DNA of 51,333 bases from Clostridiales bacterium (GCA_012728815.1 JAAYEI010000013.1:1-51333), one strand, 5' to 3'. Positions 34,644 to 42,906 are shown, counted from the stretch's first letter. The notes: generated from the sequence alone by a model not told the origin. Numbers and translations: made by a program.

Positions 34644-34809
34644 CTATTAGGGTTTTAAGTTGCTTGGCAATGGGGTCGGGGTCAGTAATCTTGCCCAGGT
34701 ACATATACCAATGATCCGTGCAGTGCCCTCTACCACCTTGGAGAAGCCTAATGTGTTACCTATGTTTGGCACTCCTACAAGCGCGAAACAGAGGATGCTC
34801 CTCCTTCAG
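34644..34809. other. low-GC intergenic segment with a broken leftward reading frame
   Basis: About 166 bases with clearly lower GC than the flanking genes and no complete gene. Read leftward, one frame gives a protein-like run, VGVPNIGNTLGFSKVVEG. After a one-base shift another gives MYLGKITDPDPIAKQL. I do not recognise either. It could be a gene remnant or an element inserted between the tRNAs. Confidence 0.35.
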
Positions 34810-34839
34810 TTGACATCCGCGCCCACTCCTGTATATAAT
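34810..34839 (+). promoter_or_regulatory. promoter of tRNA-Trp
   Basis: TTGACA (34810-34815), 18-base spacer, TATAAT (34834-34839), 12 bases before the tRNA. Confidence 0.9.
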
Positions 34840-34850
34840 GTCAAGGCCTT

Positions 34851-34924
34851 AGGGGCATGGTGTAATGGTAACACGTGGGTCTCCAAAACCTTTGTTGAGG
34901 GTTCGAGTCCTTCTGCCCCTGCCA
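34851..34924 (+). tRNA. tRNA-Trp (CCA)
   Basis: A 74-base tRNA with encoded CCA. AGGGGCA (34851-34857) pairs with TGCCCCT (34914-34920). The loop CTCCAAA gives anticodon CCA for tryptophan, and GGTTCGAGTCC is the T-arm. Confidence 0.93.
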
Positions 34925-34927
34925 GAG

Positions 34928-34964
34928 AAATCCCTTGAAAGAAAACTTTCGGGGGATTTTTCTT
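34928..34964 (+). terminator. terminator of tRNA-Trp
   Basis: AAATCCCTTGAAAG and CTTTCGGGGGATTT pair with one mismatched region around AAA, followed by TTCTTG. Confidence 0.85.
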
Positions 34965-35190
34965 GTCAGTCTGTCTTTTCGTTCTTCATTCTGCCCTTTA
35001 TAGTTCAGAATCCCTTGGGCATGGCCCCGCCGCCTGTTCCCGGCCTGCCGGGTTATGAGGTTACTGGTCATCAGCAAAAGGCGCTGGCCCTGGGTGTTGC
35101 GCGCCAACAACCTGCCGCGCGCATGTTCAGACCATTGAAGGCTGCAAAGGGCTGTGCCCGTCCGTGCCCTGTGCGTTTCCAGGCCTGCTG
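34965..35190. other. intergenic segment without a gene
   Basis: Between the tRNA-Trp terminator and the obg promoter. Open frames cross it on both strands but none has a ribosome-binding site or a recognisable product. A short CCCGGCCTGCCGGG-type inverted repeat near 35039 is all I see. Confidence 0.5.
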
Positions 35191-35199
35191 TGGTATACT
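35191..35199 (+). promoter_or_regulatory. obg: extended -10 promoter of obg
   Basis: TGG followed by TATACT (35194-35199), 27 bases before the obg ATG; no clear -35. Confidence 0.5.
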
Positions 35200-35225
35200 G
35201 CTGGCTCAGGAAACAAGGAGGAACC

Positions 35226-36494
35226 ATGGCAAGTTTTGTGGACCGGGCGGTGATTCGCCTCAAGGCGGGGGATGGGGGCAACGGCTGCGTGTCCTTCCAC
35301 CGCGAAAAATTTGTAATCAATGGCGGGCCGGATGGCGGGGACGGCGGCAAGGGCGGCAACATTGTGCTCATTGCCGACCACAACCTGCACACTTTGATGG
35401 ATTTCCGCTACAAGCCCAAGTACCAGGCGCAGAACGGCGCGCCCGGTGCATCCATGAACCGCAGCGGCAAATCAGGCGAGGACCTCATCCTCAAGGTGCC
35501 CGCGGGCACCCTGGTGCGCGAGAAAGCCTCCGGCAACATCGTGGCCGACCTGTATGAGCACGGCAGGCAGCGCGTGCTGCTCAACGGCGGCCGGGGCGGC
35601 CACGGCAACGCGCGCTTTGCCACCCCCACCCGCCAGGCGCCCAATTTCGCCAAGCCCGGCATCAAAACCGTCTGGCACGAGTTTGTGCTGGAGCTGCGCA
35701 CCATCGCCGATGTGGGGCTGGTGGGTTTCCCCAACGCCGGCAAGAGCAGCCTGCTGGCCCGGGTAACTGCCGCCCGGCCCAAGATTGCCAACTACCCCTT
35801 CACCACCCTCACCCCCAACCTGGGCATCGTTGAGCATAAGGGCGAGTCCTTCGCCATGGCCGATATCCCAGGCCTCATTGAGCGGGCCAGCGAGGGGGCT
35901 GGGCTGGGCTTTGCCTTCCTGCGCCATGTGGAGCGCACCCGCCTGCTGCTGCATGTGGTGGATGCCTCCGGCCAGGAGGGCCGGGACCCGGTGGACGATT
36001 TCAACACAGTCAACCAGGAGCTGCGCCGTTACGGCCAACTGGATGCCCGCGCCCAGATTGTGGTGGCCAACAAGATTGACCTGCCCGACTGCCAGGCCCA
36101 CCTGGACCGCCTCAGGCAGGCTGCCGGGGAGCGCCCCTTCTACGCGGTCTCCGCCGCCACGGGTGAGGGCATCCAGCCCCTGCTGGACGGCGTGCTGGCC
36201 CAACTGGCCATCCTGCCGGCCAGCCAGCCCATGCAGGAGGAGGTCTTTTTTGAGGAGGAGCGCCTGCGCGGCTGGGAGGCCGCCAAGGAAGCGGAGGGCC
36301 TGTACCTGGTGACCGGCGGCTCCATAGACAGCCTGGTGGACGCGGTCAACTTTGATGACTACGAAAGCATGAACTGGTTCCACAAAACCCTGCGCGCCTC
36401 CGGCGTCATTGACAGGCTGCGCGAGCTGGGCGCCCAGGAGGGCGACACCGTGCGCCTGGGCGCGGATGCCATTGAGTTTGATTTTGTGGAGTAG
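35226..36494 (+). CDS. obg: GTPase Obg/CgtA, ribosome assembly
   Basis: The 422-residue protein has the three Obg parts. The glycine-rich N-terminal Obg fold (ASFVDRAVIRLKAGDGGNG to residue 158) is followed by the GTPase domain with G1 GFPNAGKSS, G3 DIPGL and G4 NKID. A C-terminal OCT domain of about 80 residues follows, as in Gram-positive Obg. It acts in late 50S assembly and stress control. AAGGAGG precedes the ATG at 35226. The usual rplU-rpmA genes are not upstream, but yhbY two genes downstream is the familiar Firmicutes partner. Confidence 0.96.
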   Translation: MASFVDRAVIRLKAGDGGNGCVSFHREKFVINGGPDGGDGGKGGNIVLIADHNLHTLMDFRYKPKYQAQNGAPGASMNRSGKSGEDLILKVPAGTLVREKASGNIVADLYEHGRQRVLLNGGRGGHGNARFATPTRQAPNFAKPGIKTVWHEFVLELRTIADVGLVGFPNAGKSSLLARVTAARPKIANYPFTTLTPNLGIVEHKGESFAMADIPGLIERASEGAGLGFAFLRHVERTRLLLHVVDASGQEGRDPVDDFNTVNQELRRYGQLDARAQIVVANKIDLPDCQAHLDRLRQAAGERPFYAVSAATGEGIQPLLDGVLAQLAILPASQPMQEEVFFEEERLRGWEAAKEAEGLYLVTGGSIDSLVDAVNFDDYESMNWFHKTLRASGVIDRLRELGAQEGDTVRLGADAIEFDFVE

Positions 36495-36632
36495 GGAGGG
36501 AAGACAAATATCAGGCGGCGTCAGAACATCTTTCTGAAGAAATGGTCGCCATCCTTTCCAGAAAATCACAAGGTACGAAAGACATTTCTGCTTGGGTTGC
36601 CGGAACCCGCACAAACCTCCTGAGGGAATGGC

Positions 36633-37166
36633 ATGCGTGATGAACTGATCCTGGTACAACCCGGCCTTGAGCACCGGGAGGAGCTGGAGGCCTACAAGGC
36701 GGAGACCCTGGCCATTGAGCCCCTGATCCATGGGGATGGCGGCTGGGACCTATGCGCCACGGTGGAGGACTGGCTGTCCGACCTGGCCGTGCGGGAAGAT
36801 GAGGCCACCTGCCCGCCGGGCTACGTGCCGGCCAGCACCTTTTTGTGCCTGCGCGTGGCTGACCGGCGCCTGATCGGCTTTGTGGACATCCGCCACAAGC
36901 TCAACGACTACCTGCTCAACTACGGTGGCCACATCGGCTATTCCATCCGCCCGGATGAACGAGGCAAAGGCTATGGGAAGCGGCAGCTGGCCCTGGCGCT
37001 TGCCAAATGCCGGGAGCTGGGCCTGACCCGCGCGCTGGTCTGCTGCCAGGCTGACAACCAGCGCTCCCGCCGCGTCATCGAATCCCAGGGCGGGCAGTTT
37101 GAGGACGCGCGTCAGGAGCCCGGCAATGGCCTGGCCCTGCGCTACTGGTTTGATTTGACCACATAA
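36633..37166 (+). CDS. GNAT-family N-acetyltransferase
   Basis: A 177-residue acetyltransferase. The acetyl-CoA loop is visible as IRPDERGKGYGKRQLALAL (R/Q-x-x-G-x-G/A type, residues 108-126), preceded by a strand with GHIGYSI, and followed by ALVCCQADNQRSRRVIESQGG, the typical asparagine-containing helix. N-terminal EYKAE-like and TFLCLRVADRRLIGFVDIR strands match the COG3981-type branch. The acceptor is unknown. It sits between obg and yhbY with short gaps, probably in one operon, 138 bases after obg. Confidence 0.87.
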   Translation: MRDELILVQPGLEHREELEAYKAETLAIEPLIHGDGGWDLCATVEDWLSDLAVREDEATCPPGYVPASTFLCLRVADRRLIGFVDIRHKLNDYLLNYGGHIGYSIRPDERGKGYGKRQLALALAKCRELGLTRALVCCQADNQRSRRVIESQGGQFEDARQEPGNGLALRYWFDLTT

Positions 37167-37197
37167 TGGCGGCACCGCCGCATGAAAAGAGGACAGC

Positions 37198-37491
37198 ATG
37201 GAACTCAACGGCAAGCAGCGCGCCTACCTGCGCTCCCTGGCAAACACCCTGGAGACCACCCTGTATGTGGGCAAGGAAGGCATCACCGCCCACACCCAAA
37301 AAGAAGCCTACGACCTGCTGCAGGCCCGGGAGCTGGTCAAGTGCGCCGTGCAGCAAAACGCGCCGCTCAGCGCCCGGGAAGCCAGCGAGCAGCTGTGCGG
37401 CCTCACCGGCGCCAGCCCCGTGCAGGTCATCGGCCGGCGTTTCACCATCTACCGCAAAAATGACAAGGAGCCCAGGATTCAGCTGCCCTGA
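37198..37491 (+). CDS. yhbY: YhbY/CRS1-type RNA-binding protein
   Basis: The 97-residue protein is a single CRM domain: MELNGKQRAYLRSLANTL, the GxxG-type loop VGKEGIT, and a C-terminal strand VIGRRFTIYRKN. YhbY binds pre-50S ribosomal particles. AGAGGACAGC precedes the ATG. It follows the GNAT gene by 31 bases and is followed by a terminator; neighbourhood with obg supports the ribosome role. Confidence 0.95.
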   Translation: MELNGKQRAYLRSLANTLETTLYVGKEGITAHTQKEAYDLLQARELVKCAVQQNAPLSAREASEQLCGLTGASPVQVIGRRFTIYRKNDKEPRIQLP

Positions 37492-37507
37492 GCCTTATAT
37501 AAAAAAA

Positions 37508-37535
37508 CGCGCGTGTTTCTTCCGCGCGCTTTCTT
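37508..37535 (+). terminator. terminator after yhbY
   Basis: CGCGCG (37508-37513) and CGCGCG (37523-37528) form a short strong stem, preceded by seven A and followed by CTTTCTT; it may work in both directions. Confidence 0.65.
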
Positions 37536-37623
37536 GGCATATATAAAAGAATACAGTTTTTGCCAGGGCCGGGGACTTTATCGCCAGAAAATCCCCGGGT
37601 TCTTTTGCCTGCCCGTCCCTGCC

Positions 37624-38205
37624 CTACCTTGAAATCTGGTCCAGGCTCATCCCAAAGCCGGGTACAAACTGGCGGATGAAATCCTGCACCTCGGGCAGGT
37701 CAATGGCGTGCAGGGTGGCCAGGATGCTGTCGCGCGCCTCCAGGAACTCGTTGTTGCCAGCCTTGGTCTCCTCCAGGCACTTGATGTAGCCGCAGATGCG
37801 GTCGGCGGCCTTGACCAGGCGCCAGTCCGGGCTGTCCTGCTCAGGGTTGATGAGGGGCTCATAGGCGGGCTGCAGGTCCCGGGGCAGCATCTGCTTGAGG
37901 CGCTGGATGGCGATGCGTTCAATCTTGTGGTACTCAGCCTTGATCTTGGGGTTGTTGTGCTTGACCGGGGTGGGCAGGTCACCCGTGATCACCTCCGAGA
38001 TGTCATGGAAGAGTGCCAGGGCCATGACATGCTCGGCGTTGTAGTCCCGTCCGTAGCGGGTGTTGCCGATGACAGCCAGCGCGTGGGCAATCATGGCGGC
38101 CTGCATGGCGTGCTCCATGTCATTTTCGGGGATGAGGTTGCGCATCAGGCCCCAGCGCTGGATGAGCTTCATGCGGGACAGGTAGGCGTAAAAGTGGTAG
38201 GTCAA
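37624..38205 (-). CDS. yfbR: HD-domain 5'-deoxynucleotidase, YfbR family
   Basis: The 193-residue phosphohydrolase begins THYHFYAYL-like (TYHFYAYLSRMKLIQRWGLMR). It has ENDMEHAMQAAMIAHA, the metal-binding HD pair in ALFHDISEVITGD, a TPVKHN loop and a later DRICGYIKCLEE helix, all as in YfbR, which removes phosphate from deoxynucleoside monophosphates. The start is a TTG at 38205 after AGAAGGAG; the first ATG would cut away the conserved HFYAYLSRM. It is probably the last gene of the leftward nitroreductase-rarA-prdX operon, 94 bases after prdX. Confidence 0.92.
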   Translation of the reverse strand: MTYHFYAYLSRMKLIQRWGLMRNLIPENDMEHAMQAAMIAHALAVIGNTRYGRDYNAEHVMALALFHDISEVITGDLPTPVKHNNPKIKAEYHKIERIAIQRLKQMLPRDLQPAYEPLINPEQDSPDWRLVKAADRICGYIKCLEETKAGNNEFLEARDSILATLHAIDLPEVQDFIRQFVPGFGMSLDQISR

Positions 38206-38299
38206 GGTTTGTTGTCTCCTTCTCAGGTTTTTGCGGTGCGGTGGGCAATCCGCGCTGAGCTGCCCGTTGTCCGTTGGCGATTTCTGAGCTTCGCAGCGT

Positions 38300-38830
38300 T
38301 TACCTGGGCGGGGCCTGGCCGCTGTCTTCCTCATCAGGCAGGTGGATGGACCGCGCTGCGCGCCCAATGCCGGGCAGGAAGCGCCCCAGAAAATCCCCGG
38401 TTGCCATCTCCACGGAAGCGGTGTTCACCCCCGGGTGAAACCACAGCCGCTCATGGCGCAGCAAGGCGTCATCCACCACCAGCTCCACCTGCTTTTCCAG
38501 GTCAAACAGCAGGCCAAGCGGGCTGACAGCGCCTGGCTGCAAGCCCAGCAACCCGGGCAGCCTGTCCGCCGGCGCGAAGCTCAGGCGTGACACGCCCAGC
38601 AGCTTGCTGACCACCGCTGTGCGAAAGGCGCGGCGCGGGCTGGACAGAAAAAGGTAGTAGGCGGTCTGCTGGCGGTTGCACAGGAAGACGTTGCGCGGCA
38701 CGGTGGCACCTAGGCCAAGGCCGGGGAGGGCCAGGCAGTCGTCAATGGTCCACATGGGCGCGTGCTCATGCAGGGCATAGGGGATGCCCAGGTCCCGCAG
38801 CGCGCGGAGGATGACGGCCCGGTTATCCAT
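38300..38830 (-). CDS. prdX: Ala/Cys-tRNA(Pro) deacylase-like editing protein (YbaK/ProX family)
   Basis: This 176-residue free-standing editing domain resembles PrdX/ProXp. LGIPYALHEHAPMWT is the family start, and RNVFLCNRQQTAYYLFLS carries the substrate-loop region. SKLLGVSRLSFAPADRLPGLLGLQPGAVSPLGL is the core, and the LWFHPGVNTASVEM stretch is near the end. It hydrolyses misacylated tRNA(Pro). The start ATG overlaps the end of rarA by eight bases, with AAGGA upstream inside rarA. Confidence 0.9.
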   Translation of the reverse strand: MDNRAVILRALRDLGIPYALHEHAPMWTIDDCLALPGLGLGATVPRNVFLCNRQQTAYYLFLSSPRRAFRTAVVSKLLGVSRLSFAPADRLPGLLGLQPGAVSPLGLLFDLEKQVELVVDDALLRHERLWFHPGVNTASVEMATGDFLGRFLPGIGRAARSIHLPDEEDSGQAPPR

Positions 38831-40121
38831 CGCTGTCCTTCTTTTTGCGCAGGCCGGCTTCAAAGCCCAGCTGGCCCGGGGTGTAGTACACGGTGTGCTC
38901 AAGGCTTTCCGGCAGGTAGTTTTGCCGGACCCAGTGGCCGGGAAAATCGTGGGGGAAGAGGTAGCCCTGCCCGTTGCCCAGGCGGGCCGCGCCCTGGTAG
39001 TGGGTGTCGCGCAGGTGCAGGGGCACCTCGCCCAACTGCCCCTGCTCGGCGTCTGCGGCGGCGGCCGCCATGGCATTGACCACGGTGTTGGACTTGGGCG
39101 CCATGCAGATATAGAGGATGGCCTGGGTGATGGGCAGGCGCGCCTCGGGCAGGCCAATGAACTCCAGCGCCTGGGCAGCGGCCACCGCCTGCACCAGGGC
39201 CTGGGGGTCGGCCAGCCCCACGTCCTCGCTGGCGTGGGCAATCATGCGCCGCACAATCAGCCGGGGGTCACAGCCGGCGTACAGCAGCCGGGAGGCCCAC
39301 AACAGCGCGGCGTCCGGGTCAGAGCCGCGCAGGCTCTTGCAAAAGGCGGAGAGCATGTCGTAGTACAGCGTCTCATCCACCCTGAGCATGGGCTGCTGGA
39401 TGCTGTCCTCAGCGATCTGCAGGCTGATGTGGATCCCGTCCCTGCCCGTGGGCGTACTCAGCGCGGCCAGCTCCAGGGCGTTAAGCGCGGTGCGCACATC
39501 GCCGGTGGCCACGCGCACCCAATGGTCCAGCGCCTCAGGAGCCGCCTGGATGTTCAGCTGTCCCAGCCCGCGCTCCTTATCCTGGATGGCGGCCTCCAGG
39601 GCCTGTCGCACGTCCTCATCTGTCAGGCGGAAAAACTGAAACACCCGGCAGCGGCTCACAATGGCCGGCGTCATGGCAATCATGGGGTTCTCGGTGGTGG
39701 AGCCGATGAAGCGGATCAGCCCCTCCTCCATGGCCGGCAGGATGGAGTCGGACTGGGCCTTGCTCCAGCGGTGGCATTCGTCCAGCAGCAGGTAGGTGTG
39801 CTGGCCGTACATGGCGCGGCGTTCCTTCGCGGCCTTGATGACCTCACGCACCTCGGCCACGCCGGAGGTCACGGCGTTGAGCCGCTCAAAATGGCCTTTG
39901 GTGGTTTGGGAGATGACATAGGCCAGGGTGGTCTTGCCGCAGCCGGGGGGGCCATAGAAGATGCTGCTGGTCAGCTGGTCGGCCTGGATGGCGCGGCGCA
40001 GCAGCCGCCCCTCGCCCACCAGGTGCTTCTGACCCAGAAACTCGTCCAGGTTGCGCGGGCGCATGCGGTCGGCCAGGGGGCTCCTGTTGGTGTTGTGGGT
40101 GGCAAAATCAAACAGGCTCAC
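38823..40121 (-). CDS. rarA: Replication-associated recombination protein RarA (MgsA)
   Basis: A 432-residue AAA+ ATPase of the RarA/WRNIP1 family. LADRMRPRNLDEFLGQKHLVG is the conserved N-terminus. GPPGCGKTT is Walker A, LLLDECHRW is Walker B, and GSTTENPM is sensor 1. The C-terminal DPDAALLWASRLLYAGCDPRLIVRR and YQGAARLGNGQGYLFPH are typical of the tetramerisation domain. It acts at stalled replication forks. The GTG start at 40121 follows GGAGGA and is preceded by the overlapping nitroreductase stop (14-base overlap). Confidence 0.95.
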   Translation of the reverse strand: MSLFDFATHNTNRSPLADRMRPRNLDEFLGQKHLVGEGRLLRRAIQADQLTSSIFYGPPGCGKTTLAYVISQTTKGHFERLNAVTSGVAEVREVIKAAKERRAMYGQHTYLLLDECHRWSKAQSDSILPAMEEGLIRFIGSTTENPMIAMTPAIVSRCRVFQFFRLTDEDVRQALEAAIQDKERGLGQLNIQAAPEALDHWVRVATGDVRTALNALELAALSTPTGRDGIHISLQIAEDSIQQPMLRVDETLYYDMLSAFCKSLRGSDPDAALLWASRLLYAGCDPRLIVRRMIAHASEDVGLADPQALVQAVAAAQALEFIGLPEARLPITQAILYICMAPKSNTVVNAMAAAAADAEQGQLGEVPLHLRDTHYQGAARLGNGQGYLFPHDFPGHWVRQNYLPESLEHTVYYTPGQLGFEAGLRKKKDSDG

Positions 40122-40875
40122 GCGTGTCCTCCAACAGCCGTGCCAGCAGCGTGCGGCCATCCCCGGCCAGGCGCCAGGCGCGCGGGTACCCGCCCAGGGC
40201 GCATTCCAGGTGCAGCAACGCGATGCCGGTGTCCACGCTGTCCAGGCGGCTGCCGGTGAAGCTCAAGGTGCTGCCGGCGTAGCTCAACTGCCAGGGCTGG
40301 CGGTTCATGGCGGAGGGGGCGCTGCGCATGGCCTCGGCCGCGCGGTAGGCCCAGTAGGGCCACTGGGTGGGGTCATCGGTGCTGAAGGCGGTCAGGATGC
40401 GCCGGCGGCTCAGCCGCGCGCCCTCCGGGTCCCGGGGCCAGCCAAAGGGCATCACGGCCAGCGGCTTCTCACCTTCCTGGGCCTGTTCCATCGCCTGGGC
40501 ACGGCGGTAGTTGCCGGTCATCCAGCAGCTCTGCAGGCCCTGGGCGGCCATTTCCAGCGCCAGCGCCTGGCCGCTGATGCCCGCGCGGAAGGCAGGCAGG
40601 TCCGTGCCCTCCTTCGCATAGAGGACGGCGTATTGTTGCAGGCCCTCAAAGCGGGGGAAGAAGGGCAGGCTCACCACCAGGTTCTCCCCGCCCTCCTTCA
40701 CCAATGCGATGCGGATGCCCTTGAGGCTCACCCGCTGCGCCGCGTAGGCCAGGGTGGCCAGCTGCGCGCTGTCCGCGGGCTGGGAAAACTGGCGGCAGCT
40801 GAAGCGCCGCGACATGGCATCCAGCCAACGGCGCAGCTGGGACGGGGTGTAGGCGCCTTCAAAGGGCAGGGACAT
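40108..40875 (-). CDS. Nitroreductase-family protein (TM1586-like)
   Basis: The 255-residue protein has two tandem half-domains, as in the putative TM nitroreductase family. SRRFSCRQFSQ near residue 22 is the FMN-binding start, GLQSCWMTGNYRRA is in the middle, and AAEAMRSAPSAMNRQPWQLSY with HLECALGGYPRAW forms the second half. It probably binds FMN and reduces an unknown acceptor with NAD(P)H. AAAGGAAC precedes the ATG. It leads the operon with rarA and prdX, both overlapping. Confidence 0.85.
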   Translation of the reverse strand: MSLPFEGAYTPSQLRRWLDAMSRRFSCRQFSQPADSAQLATLAYAAQRVSLKGIRIALVKEGGENLVVSLPFFPRFEGLQQYAVLYAKEGTDLPAFRAGISGQALALEMAAQGLQSCWMTGNYRRAQAMEQAQEGEKPLAVMPFGWPRDPEGARLSRRRILTAFSTDDPTQWPYWAYRAAEAMRSAPSAMNRQPWQLSYAGSTLSFTGSRLDSVDTGIALLHLECALGGYPRAWRLAGDGRTLLARLLEDTREPV

Positions 40876-40905
40876 GGCCAGTTCCTTTCATGGTGTGCTC
40901 GCCCC

Positions 40906-40934
40906 AGTGTAGCACAGGCGGCAGGCGCTTACAA
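40906..40934 (-). promoter_or_regulatory. promoter of the nitroreductase-rarA-prdX operon
   Basis: On the minus strand TTGTAA (40934-40929), 17-base spacer, TACACT (40911-40906). Confidence 0.65.
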
Positions 40935-41098
40935 TTGAGCGCCAGCCCCCCAAAGCCCCTGCGCCTTTGATTTCATTGTGGTGGTGGCTGCCTGACTTTT
41001 TTGCTGCGCCTCTGCCATCCTGCCCTCCGCCGCGGGCCTGGTGCCCTTACCAGCTGCCCCCAGGCGCTGCAGTCCAATACATCTATGAAAATACAACG

Positions 41099-41130
41099 CC
41101 CGGAGGCCGCGATGTGCCGGCCTCCGGGTG
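41099..41130 (-). terminator. terminator of serS
   Basis: CCCGGAGGCCG (41099-41109) and CGGCCTCCGGG (41118-41128) form an 11-bp perfect stem, 34 bases after the serS stop. On the minus strand GTTGTATTTTC follows. On the plus strand TGTTTTGTT follows, so it may be bidirectional. The rest of 40935-41098 shows no gene. Confidence 0.7.
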
Positions 41131-41161
41131 TTTTGTTGCCAGTTTGTCAGTTCTCAGGCGC

Positions 41162-42442
41162 TCAGCCGATGCGCTCCTTGCCGCCCATGTAGGGACGCAG
41201 CGCCTCCGGGATCCGCACGCTGCCGTCCTCCTGCAGGTTGTTTTCCAGAAAGGCAATCAGCATGCGCGGGGGCGCCACCACGGTGTTGTTGAGGGTGTGG
41301 GGCAAAAAGCGCCTGCCCTCGCTGTCCCGGGCGCGGATGGCCAGGCGGCGCGCCTGCGCGTCGCCCAGGTTTGAGCAGGAGCCCACCTCAAAATATTTCT
41401 GCTGCCGGGGGGACCAGGCCTCCACATCGCAGGAAATCACCTTCAGGTCCGCCAGGTCACCGGTGCAGCAGGCCAGGGTGCGCACCGGGATGTCCAGGGT
41501 GCGGAAGAAATCCACCGTGTTCTGCCAGAGCCGGTCATACCAGGCCATGCTGTCCTCGGGCTTGCACAGCACAATCATCTCCTGCTTCTCAAACTGGTGG
41601 ATGCGGTAGACCCCGCGCTCCTCAATGCCGTGGGCGCCCACCTCCTTGCGGAAGCAGGGGGAGTAGCTGGTCAGCGCCTGGGGCAGCTGGTCGTCGCTGA
41701 GCATGGTGTCGATAAACTTGCCGATCATGGAGTGCTCGCTGGTGCCGATGAGGTAGAGGTCCTCCCCCTCAATCTTGTACATCATGTTTTCCATCTCGGC
41801 AAAGCTCATCACGCCGGTCACCACCTCCGAGCGGATCATGTAGGGCGGGATCACATAGGTGAAGCCCCGGTCAATCATGAAGTCCCGCGCGTAGGCAAGC
41901 ACGGCGGAGTGCAGCCGCGCCACATCGCCCAGCAGGTAGTAAAAGCCGCTGCCGCTGGTTTTGCGCGCGCTGTCCAGGTCGATGCCGCTGAGCCGCTCCA
42001 TGATGTCCACATGATAGGGCACCTCAAAGGCTGGAACCAGCGGTTCGCCGTAGCGGTTCATCTCCACGTTTTCCTGGTCGTTTTTCCCCAGGGGGACGGA
42101 GGCGTCCATGATCTGGGGGATCTGCAGCATCACCTCGCGCAGCTGGGCCTCGTATTCGCCCTCGCGCGCCTCCAGGTCCGCCAGCTCATCCTGCATGGCC
42201 TTGACCTGTTGCTTGATGCTCTCAGCCTCTTCCCGCTTGCCCTGCTGCATCAGCCCGCCAATCTCCTTGGACAGGCTGTTGCGCTTGGCGCGCAGGGTGT
42301 CTGCCGCCAGGATGGTCTCCCGGTTTTTCCGGTCCAGTTCCAGCGCCTGGTCCACCAGGGGCAGGCGGTGGTCCTGAAACTTGCGGCGGATGTTTTCCCG
42401 CACCAGCTCCGGGTTGTCCCGTATCAGTTTGATGTCAATCAT
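41162..42442 (-). CDS. serS: Seryl-tRNA synthetase
   Basis: The 426-residue enzyme shows the N-terminal coiled-coil arm (about residues 25-110) and the class II core. TSEHSMIGKF lies near motif 1, FRKEVGAHGIEERGVYRIHQFEKQEM is motif 2, and the class II motif 3 arginine lies in APPRMLIAFLENN. It charges tRNA(Ser). The ATG at 42442 follows AAGGAGCG. A serine T-box leader lies directly upstream and a terminator directly downstream, so it is a single-gene unit controlled by uncharged tRNA. Confidence 0.97.
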   Translation of the reverse strand: MIDIKLIRDNPELVRENIRRKFQDHRLPLVDQALELDRKNRETILAADTLRAKRNSLSKEIGGLMQQGKREEAESIKQQVKAMQDELADLEAREGEYEAQLREVMLQIPQIMDASVPLGKNDQENVEMNRYGEPLVPAFEVPYHVDIMERLSGIDLDSARKTSGSGFYYLLGDVARLHSAVLAYARDFMIDRGFTYVIPPYMIRSEVVTGVMSFAEMENMMYKIEGEDLYLIGTSEHSMIGKFIDTMLSDDQLPQALTSYSPCFRKEVGAHGIEERGVYRIHQFEKQEMIVLCKPEDSMAWYDRLWQNTVDFFRTLDIPVRTLACCTGDLADLKVISCDVEAWSPRQQKYFEVGSCSNLGDAQARRLAIRARDSEGRRFLPHTLNNTVVAPPRMLIAFLENNLQEDGSVRIPEALRPYMGGKERIG

Positions 42443-42474
42443 TGCGCACGCTCCTTGCACTCATCAAGTATAAA

Positions 42475-42690
42475 AAACCCCCCTGCCATTGGGACGGAGG
42501 GGACCGCGGTGCCACCCAGGTTGCCGCGTACACGGCCACTCTTGGCGCTGTAAGGGGCGCGCCCCGCTGCTTGTTGTCACAGCCTGCTCCCGGGCGGAAG
42601 GCCTGCTGCGCTGCCGCCTCACACCCACCGGCGGCTCTCTGCGGCCTGATGGCCAAGCGCGTTGACAGACAGTTTCCCGTTCATCGCAAT
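42475..42690 (-). ncRNA. T-box leader of serS
   Basis: On the minus strand the T-box sequence AACCTGGGTGGCACCGCGG lies at 42522-42504. It is followed by a terminator stem (CCCCTCC to GGGGGG) and TTTTTTA at 42503-42473. The stem I mark AGAGAG followed by CCGCCGGTGGG lies at 42640-42620. GGGAAACTGTC near 42676 is the usual 5' part. A possible specifier AGC (serine) lies at 42588-42586, but I could not fold the RNA to prove it. Uncharged tRNA(Ser) would stabilise the antiterminator and let serS be read. Confidence 0.92.
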
Positions 42691-42696
42691 GCGTGC

Positions 42697-42725
42697 ATTA
42701 TAACACGCCCGGCCCGCCACGGCAA
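42697..42725 (-). promoter_or_regulatory. serS: promoter of the T-box/serS unit
   Basis: On the minus strand TTGCCG (42725-42720), 17-base spacer, TATAAT (42702-42697). Confidence 0.8.
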
Positions 42726-42806
42726 GTGGGGGAGAGCACGCACCCCCTGGCCAAGGCTGAGGCCTGTCCGGGCAAAAAATCTTACAAAGAATTGCCTTCC
42801 ATATAC

Positions 42807-42836
42807 TTGACGGACAATTCAAACATATGCTATAAA
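42807..42836 (+). promoter_or_regulatory. promoter of the lactate operon
   Basis: TTGACG (42807-42812), 18-base spacer ending in TGC, TATAAA (42831-42836), about 140 bases before etfB. A leader of roughly 130 nt follows, AT-rich unlike the genes. Confidence 0.75.
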
Positions 42837-42892
42837 TCTCCAAGGCATAATACTTATTATACAGAAAGGGGAAGTTTTTATTCAACACCGTG

Positions 42893-42906
42893 TGTCAAAT
42901 TAGACA
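42893..42906. promoter_or_regulatory. candidate operator in the lactate operon leader
   Basis: TGTC, six bases (AAATTA), GACA: a 14-bp inverted repeat about 50 bases downstream of the predicted start of transcription. It lies within a GTGTGTC...GTGTGTC direct repeat (42890-42914). ATAAT/ATTAT arms near 42847-42860 form another symmetric element. A roadblock repressor site is plausible; no regulator gene is adjacent. Confidence 0.35.

Noticed and set aside
34841..35392. A 183-codon minus-strand frame across tRNA-Trp and the start of obg
   Set aside because: It would cross a tRNA and terminator and the antisense of obg; no start signal.
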